Shown here in pieces: positions 1 through 8,598 of a stretch of 64,000 bases of DNA; position 1 is the stretch's first letter, and every line of letters starts with the position of its first letter. Under the pieces are notes generated by a model. That model was not told the DNA's origin. It saw only the letters and a list, made by a program, of their open reading frames with translations, and did no database searches. The position numbers were made by a program, and so were the translations under genes. Source of the DNA: Mesorhizobium sp. NBSH29 (GTDB taxonomy: Bacteria > Pseudomonadota > Alphaproteobacteria > Rhizobiales > Rhizobiaceae); the NCBI RefSeq assembly GCF_015500055.1, contig NZ_CP045492.1, positions 382,501 through 446,500 of the forward strand. The letters run 5' to 3'.

Positions 1-183
1 TACGAGCTGGTCGTGAACGGCACCAAGGTGGACCCGATGCGAGTGCGTCTGCCGGTGGGTCGCACGCTCAAGGGCAAGGAACTTGAAGCCTACAAGCGCG
101 AGCGCAGGCGCATCGACGACTTGCTGGAACAGAAGGACGGCGACAGCTTGAAGGTCGCCTCGGCAAAACTGTCGTCCTCCTGA
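1..183 (+). CDS. M23 family metallopeptidase, C-terminal end (partial)
   Basis: Only the last 60 codons lie in the window, read in frame from base 1 to a TGA at 181-183. The stretch 'YELVVNGTKVDPMRVRLP' resembles the end of the LytM/M23 fold, where 'HYE...NG..VDP' follows the last metal-binding His of zinc endopeptidases that cut peptidoglycan cross-links. The catalytic residues themselves are upstream of the window. A charged tail rich in Lys, Arg and Glu follows. The gene converges on the L,D-transpeptidase, with 21 bases between the two stop codons. The family call rests on this short tail only, so it is moderately sure. Confidence 0.6.
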   Translation, partial: YELVVNGTKVDPMRVRLPVGRTLKGKELEAYKRERRRIDDLLEQKDGDSLKVASAKLSSS

Positions 184-204
184 CGGGGAAGGCGCGACGT
201 GCGC

Positions 205-1680
205 CTACTCCAGAAACTCAACGGAAACACCAGCCTTGACGATTTTGGCCAGTTCTTGGGCATCCCAGTTGGTTAGCCGCACGCAGCCATGGCTCTCGGT
301 CTTTCCAATCTTTGACGGATCGGGCGTACCGTGGATGCCATAGGTTGGCTTTGAAAGCGCAATCCAAACGCTGCCGACAGGTCCATTGGGACCGGGCGGT
401 ATCTTGAGGATGTCGTGGTTTTCACCCTGCTTGAAGTTGATCTTCGGATTGTAGGTATATTCCGGATTGATCGCGATGCGCGCCACCGTATGCGTCCCCG
501 TTGGCGAAGGCGTATCGCCCGAGCCGATGGTCGCGGGATAGGCAGCAACCAGCTTGCCACCCGCATCATAGGCGCGAACCTGCTTCTGTCTCTTGTCGGC
601 AACGATTCGAGCCACCGGCGTCTTCACCGCGCCGCCAACATTGGCCACGCGGATCATCGTACCGGGACGCCCGAAATTCGCGCTTGGGTTCAGCGCTTTG
701 AGATAGCGCTCATCCATATGAAAGCGTTCAGCCAGCATTTCGATAACCGAGGTATAACTCAGCCGGTCCAGTTTGGCCTTTTCGCCGTAATCGGACGGCA
801 CAGAGGCAACGAAAGGCCCTGCCGCATCTTCAGCCGAAATCGTATAGCTGGTGAAAGCATCACCGCCGCTATCGGCCAGCGCCTTCTTGATCCCAGCCGC
901 ATCAGTCGAACGCAGCACCAACCCTGTAGCCTCGCGGTAGGCAGCAAGACCCTTATCCACATTCCCCCCGAAATGACCATCGATCACGCCGGGTGAAATG
1001 CCTTTGCGGTCGAGCAGCACTTGCAACTCGGCAACTTCGATACGCGCCTTCGACGTGACCGGGGGTTCGATTGCAGCCGGCGCCGAGGCCGGGTTGGTCG
1101 GCTCGACAATCACATCAGAGGGCTGCTCGCCGGGAATCGAGGCTTCCACTGTGGGCTCGTAGGTATCGACATCCCGTTGAATGGCGGGGGCCAGTGGCTG
1201 GCGCTTGACCGGACCGCGGGTAACTGTACGCGGTTGCGCCGCGGGCTTGCGCACACCCGGTGGAGGCGCTTCCGGAAATGCTTCCTGGTAGGCGGGCTCG
1301 CGTCCGTACGGATCTTCCGGTGCCGCAAATTCGCCCTCGGGTGCCGCGCGCCCGAGCTGACGCATACGATCCTGCCGCAGCCGCGTCATATCCTCGGGGT
1401 CATCAAGATAATAGCGGTCACGCGGCGGCTGCCGGCGCGCCGGTCGGGCATTCCCACGCCGCGGTCTCTGGATCGAGAGAATTTCACCCGTATAGGGATC
1501 GATCAACACCCGCCGGCCAAGACCATCATAGTAGACCTCAAGATCGCCGGATTGCGCCAGTTGCAGCTCAACCGAGCGCGAAGGCTGCATAATTGCAGGC
1601 GACACACTTTCGCGAGCGTGCGCCTGCAGAGGCACAGCGCCTGCCACCACCACCGAAACGAACAACAATTTGCCTAGCAT
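205..1680 (-). CDS. L,D-transpeptidase (YkuD family) with peptidoglycan-binding region
   Basis: Probable periplasmic enzyme that forms 3-3 peptidoglycan cross-links or anchors proteins to the wall. An N-terminal signal sequence ends near the Ala-Arg at about residue 22. A long Pro/Arg-rich linker follows, then a peptidoglycan-binding-like helix bundle (about 210-270, 'LQVLLDRKGISPGVIDG') and a LysM-like segment. The YkuD domain fills the last 140 residues, with the hallmark 'HGT' (His450) and 'SHGCVRL' (catalytic Cys466). ATG at 1680 is preferred; the open frame reaches a TTG at 1689, three codons earlier. At 491 residues it is longer than minimal YkuD enzymes because of the linker. Family is certain; the exact wall reaction is inferred. 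Confidence 0.93.
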   Translation of the reverse strand: MLGKLLFVSVVVAGAVPLQAHARESVSPAIMQPSRSVELQLAQSGDLEVYYDGLGRRVLIDPYTGEILSIQRPRRGNARPARRQPPRDRYYLDDPEDMTRLRQDRMRQLGRAAPEGEFAAPEDPYGREPAYQEAFPEAPPPGVRKPAAQPRTVTRGPVKRQPLAPAIQRDVDTYEPTVEASIPGEQPSDVIVEPTNPASAPAAIEPPVTSKARIEVAELQVLLDRKGISPGVIDGHFGGNVDKGLAAYREATGLVLRSTDAAGIKKALADSGGDAFTSYTISAEDAAGPFVASVPSDYGEKAKLDRLSYTSVIEMLAERFHMDERYLKALNPSANFGRPGTMIRVANVGGAVKTPVARIVADKRQKQVRAYDAGGKLVAAYPATIGSGDTPSPTGTHTVARIAINPEYTYNPKINFKQGENHDILKIPPGPNGPVGSVWIALSKPTYGIHGTPDPSKIGKTESHGCVRLTNWDAQELAKIVKAGVSVEFLE

Positions 1681-1984
1681 GTCTGCCAATTCTCTATCCC
1701 GCGCTTCGCCACAAGCGGATCTGCCGCCACGGCACGCTTAAAAATGGACCATCAAACATGAACCGGGCATGAAAATGGCCAACTGCGAAACAAATCGTGA
1801 AGGCAAGATAGAACGCGAGCCGCCGCCATTCGTTCCTGGTCTTCGGTCTCGTGGTATAGAAAGGCTGCTTCGCCCGCCGGACCGAATGCCGTCCGGCCAG
1901 TGAGTGGGAGCGGGCGCGGCACCGCCCGCGTGAACGAACAACACCGCTGGCCACTTTCACACCCCATGCAAAGCGAGAGCCATC

Positions 1985-2290
1985 TCACAAGCCGCGGTGA
2001 TCCGGGTTCAACATCATGACGAAATCGAGCAGCGCATTCAGCGTGCTTTCACCGGCACGCGTCAGCGGCACATCGCAGGCGGGGCGATCGGGCGTTCGAA
2101 AGCCTGCCATGCAGCGCGTCTTGCCACGGCATTCGCGGTTGCGGCAGCGTTGGGGCGCATCGTCATGCGCGGCGGCGATTCGAAACAGCATCAGCAGGAT
2201 GTCGTAGGCGCCGGCACGCATTTCATGGCCGGCGATCTTCTGGAGCGGCCGGGGTTTTTTGGGTGGGTAGGTTTCGAATTTGGTCGCCAT
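1985..2290 (-). CDS. Small Cys-rich protein of unknown function
   Basis: 101 residues from an ATG at 2290. The central part carries four closely spaced cysteines, 'CRNRECRGKTRC' plus a later Cys in 'DRPACDVPL', within a basic stretch that could bind a metal. The N-terminus is Lys/Pro-rich and a helical segment 'YDILLMLFRIAAAH' precedes the Cys cluster. I do not recognise a named family. Support for a real gene is the coherent amino-acid pattern and the fact that it is the best frame in an otherwise gene-free stretch. It stands alone, with about 300 bases on the 3' side and 450 on the 5' side. No function is proposed. Confidence 0.6.
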   Translation of the reverse strand: MATKFETYPPKKPRPLQKIAGHEMRAGAYDILLMLFRIAAAHDDAPQRCRNRECRGKTRCMAGFRTPDRPACDVPLTRAGESTLNALLDFVMMLNPDHRGL

Positions 2291-2742
2291 GGCTTCGTTC
2301 CTTTGTCTGGAGTTGAACAGCCGCGTTCCCCCGGCACGGCAAGGCTTCGCCCGCCGAACTGGCGCACCAGCCGGATTGATAAGTGGGGAAGCGGGGCGCG
2401 GCTCGGCACCTCTTTTTATGATTTTATTGGCGCCTTCCCGACGCCCCGCCGGCTGCTTGTCCTGTCATGGTGCTGCGGGCGCGTTCAAGCTCTCACCGCA
2501 GCGGCAGGACCCAGGCTTAGGGGCTCATCACCCAGCAGAACCACCACAGTTCCACCAGCCCGGCACCGTCGCCCTGCCCCTGGCCACCTGGTGCGCAACC
2601 AGGGTTCCCACGTGCAGGACGCGAGGGAATTATGCGGGCGGGTGGAAGGGCGTGGATAGATTTGGGTCGTTGAAAGGAGCGGATATTATTTAGGGTACTG
2701 TTTTTACTGGTTTAAATATCATGATGACTCTCGCAACCACGC
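2291..2742. other. Gene-free stretch of about 450 bp
   Basis: No convincing gene, tRNA or repeat was recognised. The plus-strand frame across it (about 2280-2693) has low-complexity Pro/Arg/Ala-rich content and no family resemblance. The last 70 bases, next to the end of the DUF6958 gene, are AT-rich. It should contain the promoter of the minus-strand gene starting at 2290. Confidence 0.5.
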
Positions 2743-3039
2743 TTATCCGCATCTATAAAGCTGAACCGGCTTGCTCTCGGCGCGCTTGATGATTTTCTTT
2801 GCTTCGAGATCAAGCTGTACGGCCTTCAGCCACCAGCCGGCGGTGGCACCTTGCGGGAACAGGTCTTCCGGCAGATGCGGCAATAAAGCGGTGCGCGCGT
2901 CAGCCACCGTCAGCCCGGGTGATGCATCGGGCAAGATCGCTAGCAACGCATCGCGCATCGCCATATATTTTGCCCGGCTGACCCGCTCGGTACGGCCCGG
3001 TGTGGTGATGCTCTCGATTTCAACCTTGTCCTCAGGCAT
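2743..3039 (-). CDS. DUF6958-like protein
   Basis: 98 residues. The C-terminal half has the pattern 'LPEDLFPQGATAGWWLKAVQLDLEAK', quoted here only as a family pattern split at 'ATAGWWLK', which I associate with small DUF6958-type proteins and which looks like a winged-helix-like fold. The start ATG at 3039 lies inside the end of the upstream DUF6151 gene, an 8-base overlap that implies translational coupling. It is the third gene of a TetR-DUF6151-DUF6958 operon. Function is unknown; family name is from memory and moderately sure. Confidence 0.75.
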   Translation of the reverse strand: MPEDKVEIESITTPGRTERVSRAKYMAMRDALLAILPDASPGLTVADARTALLPHLPEDLFPQGATAGWWLKAVQLDLEAKKIIKRAESKPVQLYRCG

Positions 3040-3568
3040 CGACCGTCCTCGCCACTTCGATTTTCGGATTTCTGAAACCCATTCCGATCCAGGCCCACAG
3101 CAGCTTCATGTAAAATGAGACGGTGTGGGTTTTCAGGTTCGGCACGTTGTCCGGCAGGTGTGAAGCGTCGGGTAAATCGCTGACCATGGTGCGTATATCG
3201 ATCGCCGGTCGCGAGGATTCCGGCCACAGGTGCAGATAGAGGCTCAGCCAGTGCGCGCCTTTCATTTCCAGAAGCACCGGCGTGTTGCAGCAGGTGGCAA
3301 CCACGCGGCGCGAGCCGGCGTCGGCCACGAGCCGGAACTCGGCCAGATGCTCCCTGCCGGAGACAAACCGGATGCGGTCCTTGCGGTATTCGGCGCTGGC
3401 GGTGGCTTCATGGGAAGTGAGAATGTTGGGCGCCCGCGGCAGCTTTGCCAGCCGCGCTGCTGCCTGCCGGCAGCTGTTGCACAGACATTCGGAGACCAGA
3501 ATTGGTTCGCCCTGCACTTCCAGCCGGGTTTTGCCGCACGCGCAGCCAATATGAGTGAACTTGCTCAT
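3032..3568 (-). CDS. DUF6151 family protein with GFA-like Cys motif
   Basis: 178 residues. The N-terminus has 'CACGKTRLEV' and 'SECLCNSCRQ', the spacing of zinc-binding cysteines in glutathione-dependent formaldehyde-activating (GFA) enzymes, so a Mss4-like zinc fold is likely. The rest matches what I recall as DUF6151, with a 'CCNTPVLLEMKG' segment where GFA enzymes carry their second Cys pair. It overlaps the TetR gene by 4 bases upstream and the DUF6958 gene by 8 bases downstream, so the three are one transcript. Activity on formaldehyde adducts is possible but not shown by sequence. Confidence 0.8.
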   Translation of the reverse strand: MSKFTHIGCACGKTRLEVQGEPILVSECLCNSCRQAAARLAKLPRAPNILTSHEATASAEYRKDRIRFVSGREHLAEFRLVADAGSRRVVATCCNTPVLLEMKGAHWLSLYLHLWPESSRPAIDIRTMVSDLPDASHLPDNVPNLKTHTVSFYMKLLWAWIGMGFRNPKIEVARTVDA

Positions 3569-4200
3569 GATGCCTCTTCCTGCGTGAGATGAAACAGATG
3601 CCGGATGTAGCGATCCAGATGGTCAAGACTTTCCCGCGCCAGCTCGGAATCGTTGCCGGCCTTGGCGAGGAGGAAGCCGCCATGGAGAACGGCCTGGGTG
3701 TGCCGGGCCAGGCTGGCGGCGGTCCAGCCATCGTCGATGCCCCGTTCGCGCCGCGCCGCTTCTACATCGGCCTCCAGCGTTGCGGCATGGCCGAAAATGC
3801 TGCGGCCACAGGCATCGCGAATATCCGCCGATGTCGCAAATACCTCCTGCGCCATGGTTCCGACAAGGCAGCTGAATTCGGCAATCTCGCCACCGATAAT
3901 GGCCCGGCGGAAAGCCACATAGGCGAGCACGCGCTCCAACGCGCCAGTGGCTTCGTGATAAGGTGCTGCAGCGAAGAATTCTGTGGTGGTCTCTTGCCAG
4001 AATTCCGCCGCTGCAACACCCAGAGCTTCCTTGCTGCCGAAGCTGTGAAAGAAGGCGCCCTTGGTGACTTCCGCCGTTTTGCAAAGATCATCGACGCTGG
4101 TTGCCGCAAAGCCCTTGGCGCGGATGACATCCCGCGCCGCCTTAAGCAGCCGTGTCCGTGCGTCGCCGCGTTCAGGAGAATGTTTGGTCGGTCTAGCCAT
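3565..4200 (-). CDS. TetR/AcrR family transcriptional repressor
   Basis: 211 residues from ATG at 4200; an in-frame TTG two codons upstream (4206) is less likely. The N-terminal helix-turn-helix is typical: 'ARTRLLKAARDVIRAKGF', then 'TSVDDLCKTAEVTKGAFFHSF'. The C-terminal ligand-binding domain is of the TetR_C type often beside small detoxification genes. It is the first gene of an operon with the DUF6151 and DUF6958 genes. A 20-bp inverted repeat sits 9-28 bases upstream of the ATG within a good sigma-70-like promoter, so it very likely represses its own operon. The ligand is unknown. Confidence 0.93.
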   Translation of the reverse strand: MARPTKHSPERGDARTRLLKAARDVIRAKGFAATSVDDLCKTAEVTKGAFFHSFGSKEALGVAAAEFWQETTTEFFAAAPYHEATGALERVLAYVAFRRAIIGGEIAEFSCLVGTMAQEVFATSADIRDACGRSIFGHAATLEADVEAARRERGIDDGWTAASLARHTQAVLHGGFLLAKAGNDSELARESLDHLDRYIRHLFHLTQEEAS

Positions 4201-4206
4201 TTGCAA

Positions 4207-4234
4207 TTCATACCATCCGGTCGGTATGAGTCAA
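4207..4234 (-). promoter_or_regulatory. Promoter with overlapping TetR-type operator
   Basis: On the minus strand, TTGACT (4229-4234) and TATGAA (4207-4212) are separated by 16 bases and form a plausible sigma-70 promoter. The region 4209-4228 is an inverted repeat (CATACC...GGTATG, 8 of 10 base pairs matching) covering the spacer and the -10. The predicted transcript start falls at or next to the ATG at 4200 and no Shine-Dalgarno sequence is present, so the message may be leaderless. Bound repressor would block RNA polymerase. Confidence 0.75.
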
Positions 4235-4520
4235 CCCAGTGCGATCGACCACAAGGCAGCTTGCCATGGCAAACGTTGGCGACCGATGAGAGAACGACCA
4301 GTGGCGAGCAGAGCCACAAAATGCCCCCGCATTGGTGGCATGACCGTATTCCCAGCTCAGGCGCAGGTCCTCCCAGTTGGCGGCGAACTGGATCCAGTTC
4401 GCGGTCTGCTGGTTTCCGGGAACACGAAGCCAAAGAAGACCCCCAGACTGACCACGATCAGCGCGGCGGAAATCAGCGCGTAGCCCCCCGGAATGATCGC
4501 GCCGGCGGTCGTGCAGCGCG
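4225..4520 (-). pseudogene. Remnant of a small membrane protein gene (DUF1772-like), frameshifted
   Basis: On the minus strand one frame at about 4509-4415 encodes a clean membrane helix, 'AIIPGGYALISAALIVVSLG' followed by 'VFFGFVFP'. The reading then continues in another frame as 'NQQTANWIQFAANWEDLRL' and 'SWEYGHATNAG', and a hydrophobic stretch 'LWLCSPLVVLSSVANV' follows in a third frame. The pattern 'W..LR..WEYGHA' resembles DUF1772 / anthrone-oxygenase-like membrane proteins. The helix frame has an upstream stop, so the N-terminus is missing. I infer a decaying gene with at least one, probably two, frameshifts. Family is tentative. Confidence 0.5.
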
Positions 4521-4628
4521 ATCATTTTGAGAAGCACTGTTCTTCACCTTCTGGGCGTTGCGTATGTCGACTAATGCAGTCGCCGCTTCGTCGTTCCGGC
4601 AGGATGGCCCTTGCCTCAATGTCGAACG

Positions 4629-4652
4629 CTCCCGCCGGTAGGCCGGCGGGGG
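4629..4652 (-). terminator. GC-rich hairpin after clpB
   Basis: CCCGCCGG (4631-4638) pairs with CCGGCGGG (4643-4650) around a 4-base loop, about 20 bases beyond the clpB stop codon. There is no T-run on the minus-strand side, so it is a weak candidate for an intrinsic terminator or a 3'-end stabiliser. Confidence 0.45.
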
Positions 4653-4670
4653 GCGCGGGTCGGCTCTGCC

Positions 4671-7277
4671 TCAGGCCGCCTCAGCCGGCTCCAAGTCCCG
4701 CGGTTTCGCCCGAAAATTCAGCCGGTCTGATCCGGCCGTCACCTTGACCTTCGAGCCATCCAGCACTTCGCCGAGCAGGATTTTTTCTGCCAGCGGGTCC
4801 TGAAGCTCTTTTTGCATCACCCGCTTGAGAGGGCGTGCGCCATAGGCTGGATCATAGCCCTTATTGGCCAACCAGTTGATTGCCTCATCGTCGAGCGACA
4901 GCTTGATCTTGCGGTCAACCAGCAGCTTTTCCAGCCTTTCGAGCTGGATTTGCACAATCGCACCCATATCCTGACGGCGCAGACGGTGAAACAGGATCAC
5001 CTCATCAATGCGGTTCAGGAATTCAGGCCGGAACGCCGTGCGCACAACACCCATAACCGTATCGCGCACAACGTCGACATTCTCGTCATCGCCAAGCCCA
5101 ACCAGATATTCGGAGCCCAGATTGGAGGTCATGATGATCAGCGTGTTGCGGAAATCGACCGTGCGGCCCTGCCCGTCCGTCAAGCGCCCATCGTCCAGCA
5201 CCTGCAACAGCACGTTGAAGACGTCCGGATGCGCCTTCTCGATCTCGTCGAAAAGAATGACCTGATAGGGCCGGCGACGCACAGCCTCAGTCAGCGAGCC
5301 GCCTTCCTCATAGCCGACATAGCCGGGAGGCGCGCCGATCAACCGCGAGACTGAGTGCTTTTCCATGAATTCCGACATATCCAGCCGCACAATCGCGCTG
5401 TCATCATCAAACAGGAAGTTGGCAAGCGTCTTGGTCAGCTCTGTTTTGCCAACGCCCGTTGGCCCAAGAAACATGAAAGAGCCGATCGGTCGGTTGGGGT
5501 CCTGCAATCCGGCACGCGCGCGGCGCACAGCTTTCGACACCGCCTGAACCGCCTCGCCCTGCCCGACAACGCGTTTCGCCAGCGCATCTTCCATGCGCAA
5601 AAGCTTGTCGCGTTCGCCTTCCAGCATCCGGTCAACCGGAATGCCGGTCCAGCGCGACACAATATGCGCGATATGGTCTGGCGTTACGGTCTCTTCGACC
5701 ATGCCGCCCTTGCCATCCTGCGCCTCTGCATCCACCAACCTCTTTTCCAGATCAGGAATCTTGCCGTAGGCCAGCTCGCCCGCGCGCTGAAACTCGCCGG
5801 TGCGCTGGGCAATAGCCAGCTCATTGCGGGCATCATCCAGTTCGCCCTTCAGATCTGCGGCAAGCCCAAGCTTGGCCTTTTCCGCAATCCAGACGGCGCT
5901 AAGCCCATCTGATTCTTCCTCGAGCGAAGTCAGTTCCTGCTCCAACCGGCCAAGACGGTCTTTCGAGGCATCATCTGTTTCAACTTTGAGCGCTTCACGC
6001 TCGATCTTGAGCTGCATGATGCGCCGGTCAATCTCGTCGAGCGCTTCGGGTTTGGAATCAACCTGCATCCGCAGGCGCGACCCCGCCTCATCCATCAGAT
6101 CAATCGCCTTATCTGGCATGAACCGATCGGTGATGTAGCGATTGCCAAGCGTGGCCGCAGCCACCAGGGCCGAATCCGAAATGCGCACCTTGTGGTGCTG
6201 CTCGTATTTTTCCTTCAGCCCGCGCAGAATGGAAACCGTGTCTTCGACACTCGGCTCATTGACAAAAACCGGCTGGAAACGCCGCGCCAATGCGGCATCC
6301 TTTTCCACATGCTTGCGATATTCATCCAGCGTCGTGGCGCCGACGCAGTGCAGTTCACCGCGCGCAAGTGCCGGCTTCAACAAATTGGAGGCATCCATCG
6401 CGCCTTCGCCCTTACCGGCTCCCACCAGCGTGTGCATTTCGTCAATGAACAGGATGATACCGCCCGCAGCCGCCGTGACTTCCGATAGAACCGCCTTCAA
6501 CCGCTCTTCAAACTCGCCACGATATTTGGCACCCGCAATCAGCGCGCCCATATCGAGCGCCATCAATTGCTTGTCTTTCAGCGTTTCTGGCACATCTCCA
6601 TTGACGATGCGTAGCGCCAGGCCTTCCGCGATCGCGGTCTTGCCGACGCCCGGCTCGCCAATCAGCACCGGATTGTTCTTGGTGCGCCGCGACAGAACCT
6701 GGATGGTGCGGCGAATTTCATCATCGCGGCCAATCACCGGATCAAGCTTGCCAGCGCGTGCATCGGCAGTGAGATCACGCGCATATTTTTTCAACGCATC
6801 ATAGCCCTGCTCGGCACTGGCAGAATCTGCGGTGCGCCCTTTGCGAATAGCCTCAATTGCCGAATTGAGCGATTGCGGCGTCACACCGGCCTTTGCCAGA
6901 ATGTCAGATGTTTTCGCCGATTTCTCGACAGCAAGCGCGCTCAGCAAGCGCTCCACCGTAACGAAACTATCGCCCGCCTTTTTTGCAAGCTCTTCGGCGG
7001 TAGAAAAAACCTTCGCCGTCGGCTGCGCCAGATAAAGCTGGCCATTGCCACCCTCAACCTTCGGCATAGCATTGAGTGCTGCATCAACGGCAAGCCGCAC
7101 ATCGGCGGACCGGCCACCGGCGCTGTCGATCAGAGATCCGGCCAGCCCTTCCTCATCATCAACCAGCACTTTGAGCATGTGCTCGGGCGTAAACTGCTGG
7201 TGATTGCGCGACAATGCGGCCGTCTGTGCCGACTGGATAAAACCGCGCACGCGTTCTGAATATTTTTCGAGGTTCAT
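4671..7277 (-). CDS. clpB: ATP-dependent chaperone ClpB
   Basis: Cytoplasmic AAA+ disaggregase that works with DnaK/DnaJ/GrpE to rescue aggregated proteins. 868 residues, full length for the family. The Clp N domain (about 1-150) is followed by AAA-1 with Walker A 'GEPGVGKT' (207-214), the coiled-coil M domain (about 400-530, rich in 'KIEREALK' and '[11 protein letters not shown]') and AAA-2 with Walker A 'GPTGVGKT' (near 607), ending in the D2 small domain. ATG at 7277 follows a good AGGAGA site. It is followed by a gene-poor stretch and preceded by the terminated DUF4167 gene, so it is probably transcribed alone. Heat-shock control is expected but I could not place a convincing RpoH promoter. 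Confidence 0.99.
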   Translation of the reverse strand: MNLEKYSERVRGFIQSAQTAALSRNHQQFTPEHMLKVLVDDEEGLAGSLIDSAGGRSADVRLAVDAALNAMPKVEGGNGQLYLAQPTAKVFSTAEELAKKAGDSFVTVERLLSALAVEKSAKTSDILAKAGVTPQSLNSAIEAIRKGRTADSASAEQGYDALKKYARDLTADARAGKLDPVIGRDDEIRRTIQVLSRRTKNNPVLIGEPGVGKTAIAEGLALRIVNGDVPETLKDKQLMALDMGALIAGAKYRGEFEERLKAVLSEVTAAAGGIILFIDEMHTLVGAGKGEGAMDASNLLKPALARGELHCVGATTLDEYRKHVEKDAALARRFQPVFVNEPSVEDTVSILRGLKEKYEQHHKVRISDSALVAAATLGNRYITDRFMPDKAIDLMDEAGSRLRMQVDSKPEALDEIDRRIMQLKIEREALKVETDDASKDRLGRLEQELTSLEEESDGLSAVWIAEKAKLGLAADLKGELDDARNELAIAQRTGEFQRAGELAYGKIPDLEKRLVDAEAQDGKGGMVEETVTPDHIAHIVSRWTGIPVDRMLEGERDKLLRMEDALAKRVVGQGEAVQAVSKAVRRARAGLQDPNRPIGSFMFLGPTGVGKTELTKTLANFLFDDDSAIVRLDMSEFMEKHSVSRLIGAPPGYVGYEEGGSLTEAVRRRPYQVILFDEIEKAHPDVFNVLLQVLDDGRLTDGQGRTVDFRNTLIIMTSNLGSEYLVGLGDDENVDVVRDTVMGVVRTAFRPEFLNRIDEVILFHRLRRQDMGAIVQIQLERLEKLLVDRKIKLSLDDEAINWLANKGYDPAYGARPLKRVMQKELQDPLAEKILLGEVLDGSKVKVTAGSDRLNFRAKPRDLEPAEAA

Positions 7278-7410
7278 TCACTGTCTCCTATCGTCACCAG
7301 CCCGCTTAGCGGCACCGGATCCGTTGCGGTGACGGACCTGCTTTATAAGCCAAGCCGTTGAGAAACATATGGTGATGGCGCGACAATCCTCAAGAGTGTT
7401 AGCCACCAAC

Positions 7411-7442
7411 AAAAACGGCGGAGACTGAAAGCCCCCGCCGTT
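7411..7442 (-). terminator. Rho-independent terminator of the DUF4167 gene
   Basis: Read on the minus strand, AACGGCGG (7435-7442 complement) pairs perfectly with CCGCCGTT (7414-7421 complement) around a 13-base loop, and the stem runs straight into a run of five Ts (7411-7415). It lies 26 bases after the DUF4167 stop codon and separates that gene from clpB. Confidence 0.88.
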
Positions 7443-7467
7443 CAAACTATATCCCGAAAATTCTGGC

Positions 7468-8286
7468 TCAGCTGTCGGATGTCACCAGCGGTGGCTTTTC
7501 AGCCGGAGCCTCCGACGCGGCAGCCGCGACGGGTTCAGGCGCTGGCGCATCATTGCCAGGCGTTTCGTTATTGCTGGCACCGGCATTCTGCTCGATGCGC
7601 GGGCGGCGCGGGCGGCGCGGGCGGCGCGCTGGCTGCTGTCTTTCCTCCTCGCCATCATCACCACCTTGAGCGGCATCGGCGATAGGAGCAACGGTAGCTT
7701 CGGCGTCCGTCCCCTGCCCGCTATTAGCAACATGCGCGCGCGGTCGGCGTTCTTCCCTGTTTTGAGAAGCCTGCTTGTTATAAGCAACTTCGGCTGGCGT
7801 GCCGTCGATCACCGGTTGAGGCCCCGAGCCATTGTCACCTGAGCCATTGTCCTCGTTCGAACGCTGTTGGTTCGGTTGTCCCTGCGAGTTGCCGTTGCCG
7901 AAACCCTGATTGTTAGCGTTGCCGATATCCATATCGTCATCGCCACCTTCCTCATCTCCGTCAAAGCGATTTTGCTGAACCGGCATCTGCGCTTGGGCGG
8001 CGGCAATGATGCGGTTGTAGTGCTCAGCGTGCTGGAGATAGTTCTCAGCCATGACGCGATCACCGGAGCTGTGAGAATCGCGAGCAAGTGTGGTATATTT
8101 CTCGGCGATCTGCTGGGCTGATCCACGGATTTTGACATCCGGACCATTGCTTTCATAGTTACGCGTCAGCGGGTTGGGGCCTTTGCGGTTGTTATTACCA
8201 CTGTTGTTATTGCTGTTACTGTTGTTATTGCCGCCGCCATTATTATTGCGACCGCGCATACGACGGTTCTGCTGTTGTGGCCTCAT
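7468..8286 (-). CDS. DUF4167 domain protein with Asn-rich N-terminus
   Basis: 272 residues. The first 35 residues are low complexity (Asn/Gly/Arg repeats after 'MRPQQQNRRMRGR'), which suggests an unstructured RNA-binding-like tail. The DUF4167 core is at about 40-100: 'RGSAQQIAEKYTTLARDS' and 'AENYLQHAEHYNRII'. The C-terminal half is disordered and acidic, with an 'RRPRRPRRPR' block encoded by a 9-base tandem repeat at 7601-7627, and a Pro/Ala-rich end. This protein is typical of Hyphomicrobiales; I know of no established function. It has its own terminator, so it is probably one transcription unit. Confidence 0.93.
   Translation of the reverse strand: MRPQQQNRRMRGRNNNGGGNNNSNSNNNSGNNNRKGPNPLTRNYESNGPDVKIRGSAQQIAEKYTTLARDSHSSGDRVMAENYLQHAEHYNRIIAAAQAQMPVQQNRFDGDEEGGDDDMDIGNANNQGFGNGNSQGQPNQQRSNEDNGSGDNGSGPQPVIDGTPAEVAYNKQASQNREERRPRAHVANSGQGTDAEATVAPIADAAQGGDDGEEERQQPARRPRRPRRPRIEQNAGASNNETPGNDAPAPEPVAAAASEAPAEKPPLVTSDS
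7601..7627. repeat. Tandem 9-bp repeat, three units
   Basis: Three exact copies of GGGCGGCGC in a row inside the DUF4167 gene. They encode the Arg-Arg-Pro repeats of the basic block. Being a multiple of three, gain or loss of a unit would change the length of the basic patch without a frameshift. Confidence 0.85.
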
Positions 8287-8598
8287 CCGATTCTCTTCAT
8301 GTTGTAGAGCTTTACGTTGAAAAAATTATGTGGCCGGCGCACGTCACGTGTCAGCCGTTCCATCCGTCCTACCGGTGTTCGCCTGCATCTCTTGCGCTGG
8401 CGTCACATCCATCCCGTTCCGGTTCGTTTACTTGCCGGATGATCCCGCACGAAGCTAAGGCGTCGTTCACGCAGAAGGCAGCTTTGTCTTCGGAAACCGA
8501 ATCGATAACAGCACTGCCTGCTTCGTCTCATCCGGTAAAAAGACCCTAAACACATTCCCCACCAATGCCAAGTATTTTTTAATTCTCCTCCAAACGCT
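8287..8598. other. Intergenic region upstream of the DUF4167 gene
   Basis: About 310 bp between the end of prmC and the start of the DUF4167 gene, both on the minus strand. No gene is recognised. A short AT-rich segment (about 8320-8332) close to the DUF4167 start could hold its promoter -10, and AAGAGAA just before the ATG can serve as a ribosome site. The plus-strand frame 8277-8549 shows no family features. Confidence 0.5.

Noticed and set aside
415-1677. Plus-strand frames opposite the L,D-transpeptidase gene
   Set aside because: These mirror the real minus-strand gene, which has a clear YkuD domain and signal sequence.
1694-1960. Minus-strand frame of 88 residues with a short hydrophobic stretch
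   Set aside because: Arg-rich composition, no ribosome site that stands out, and no family resemblance. Possibly chance coding in the stretch between the L,D-transpeptidase and the small Cys-rich gene.
2280-2693. Plus-strand frame of 137 residues
   Set aside because: Low-complexity Pro/Arg/Ala content, no recognisable motif, and its start lies inside the real minus-strand gene ending at 2290.
6142-6804. Plus-strand frame of 220 residues opposite clpB
   Set aside because: Ser/Arg-rich mirror of the clpB coding strand with no independent features.
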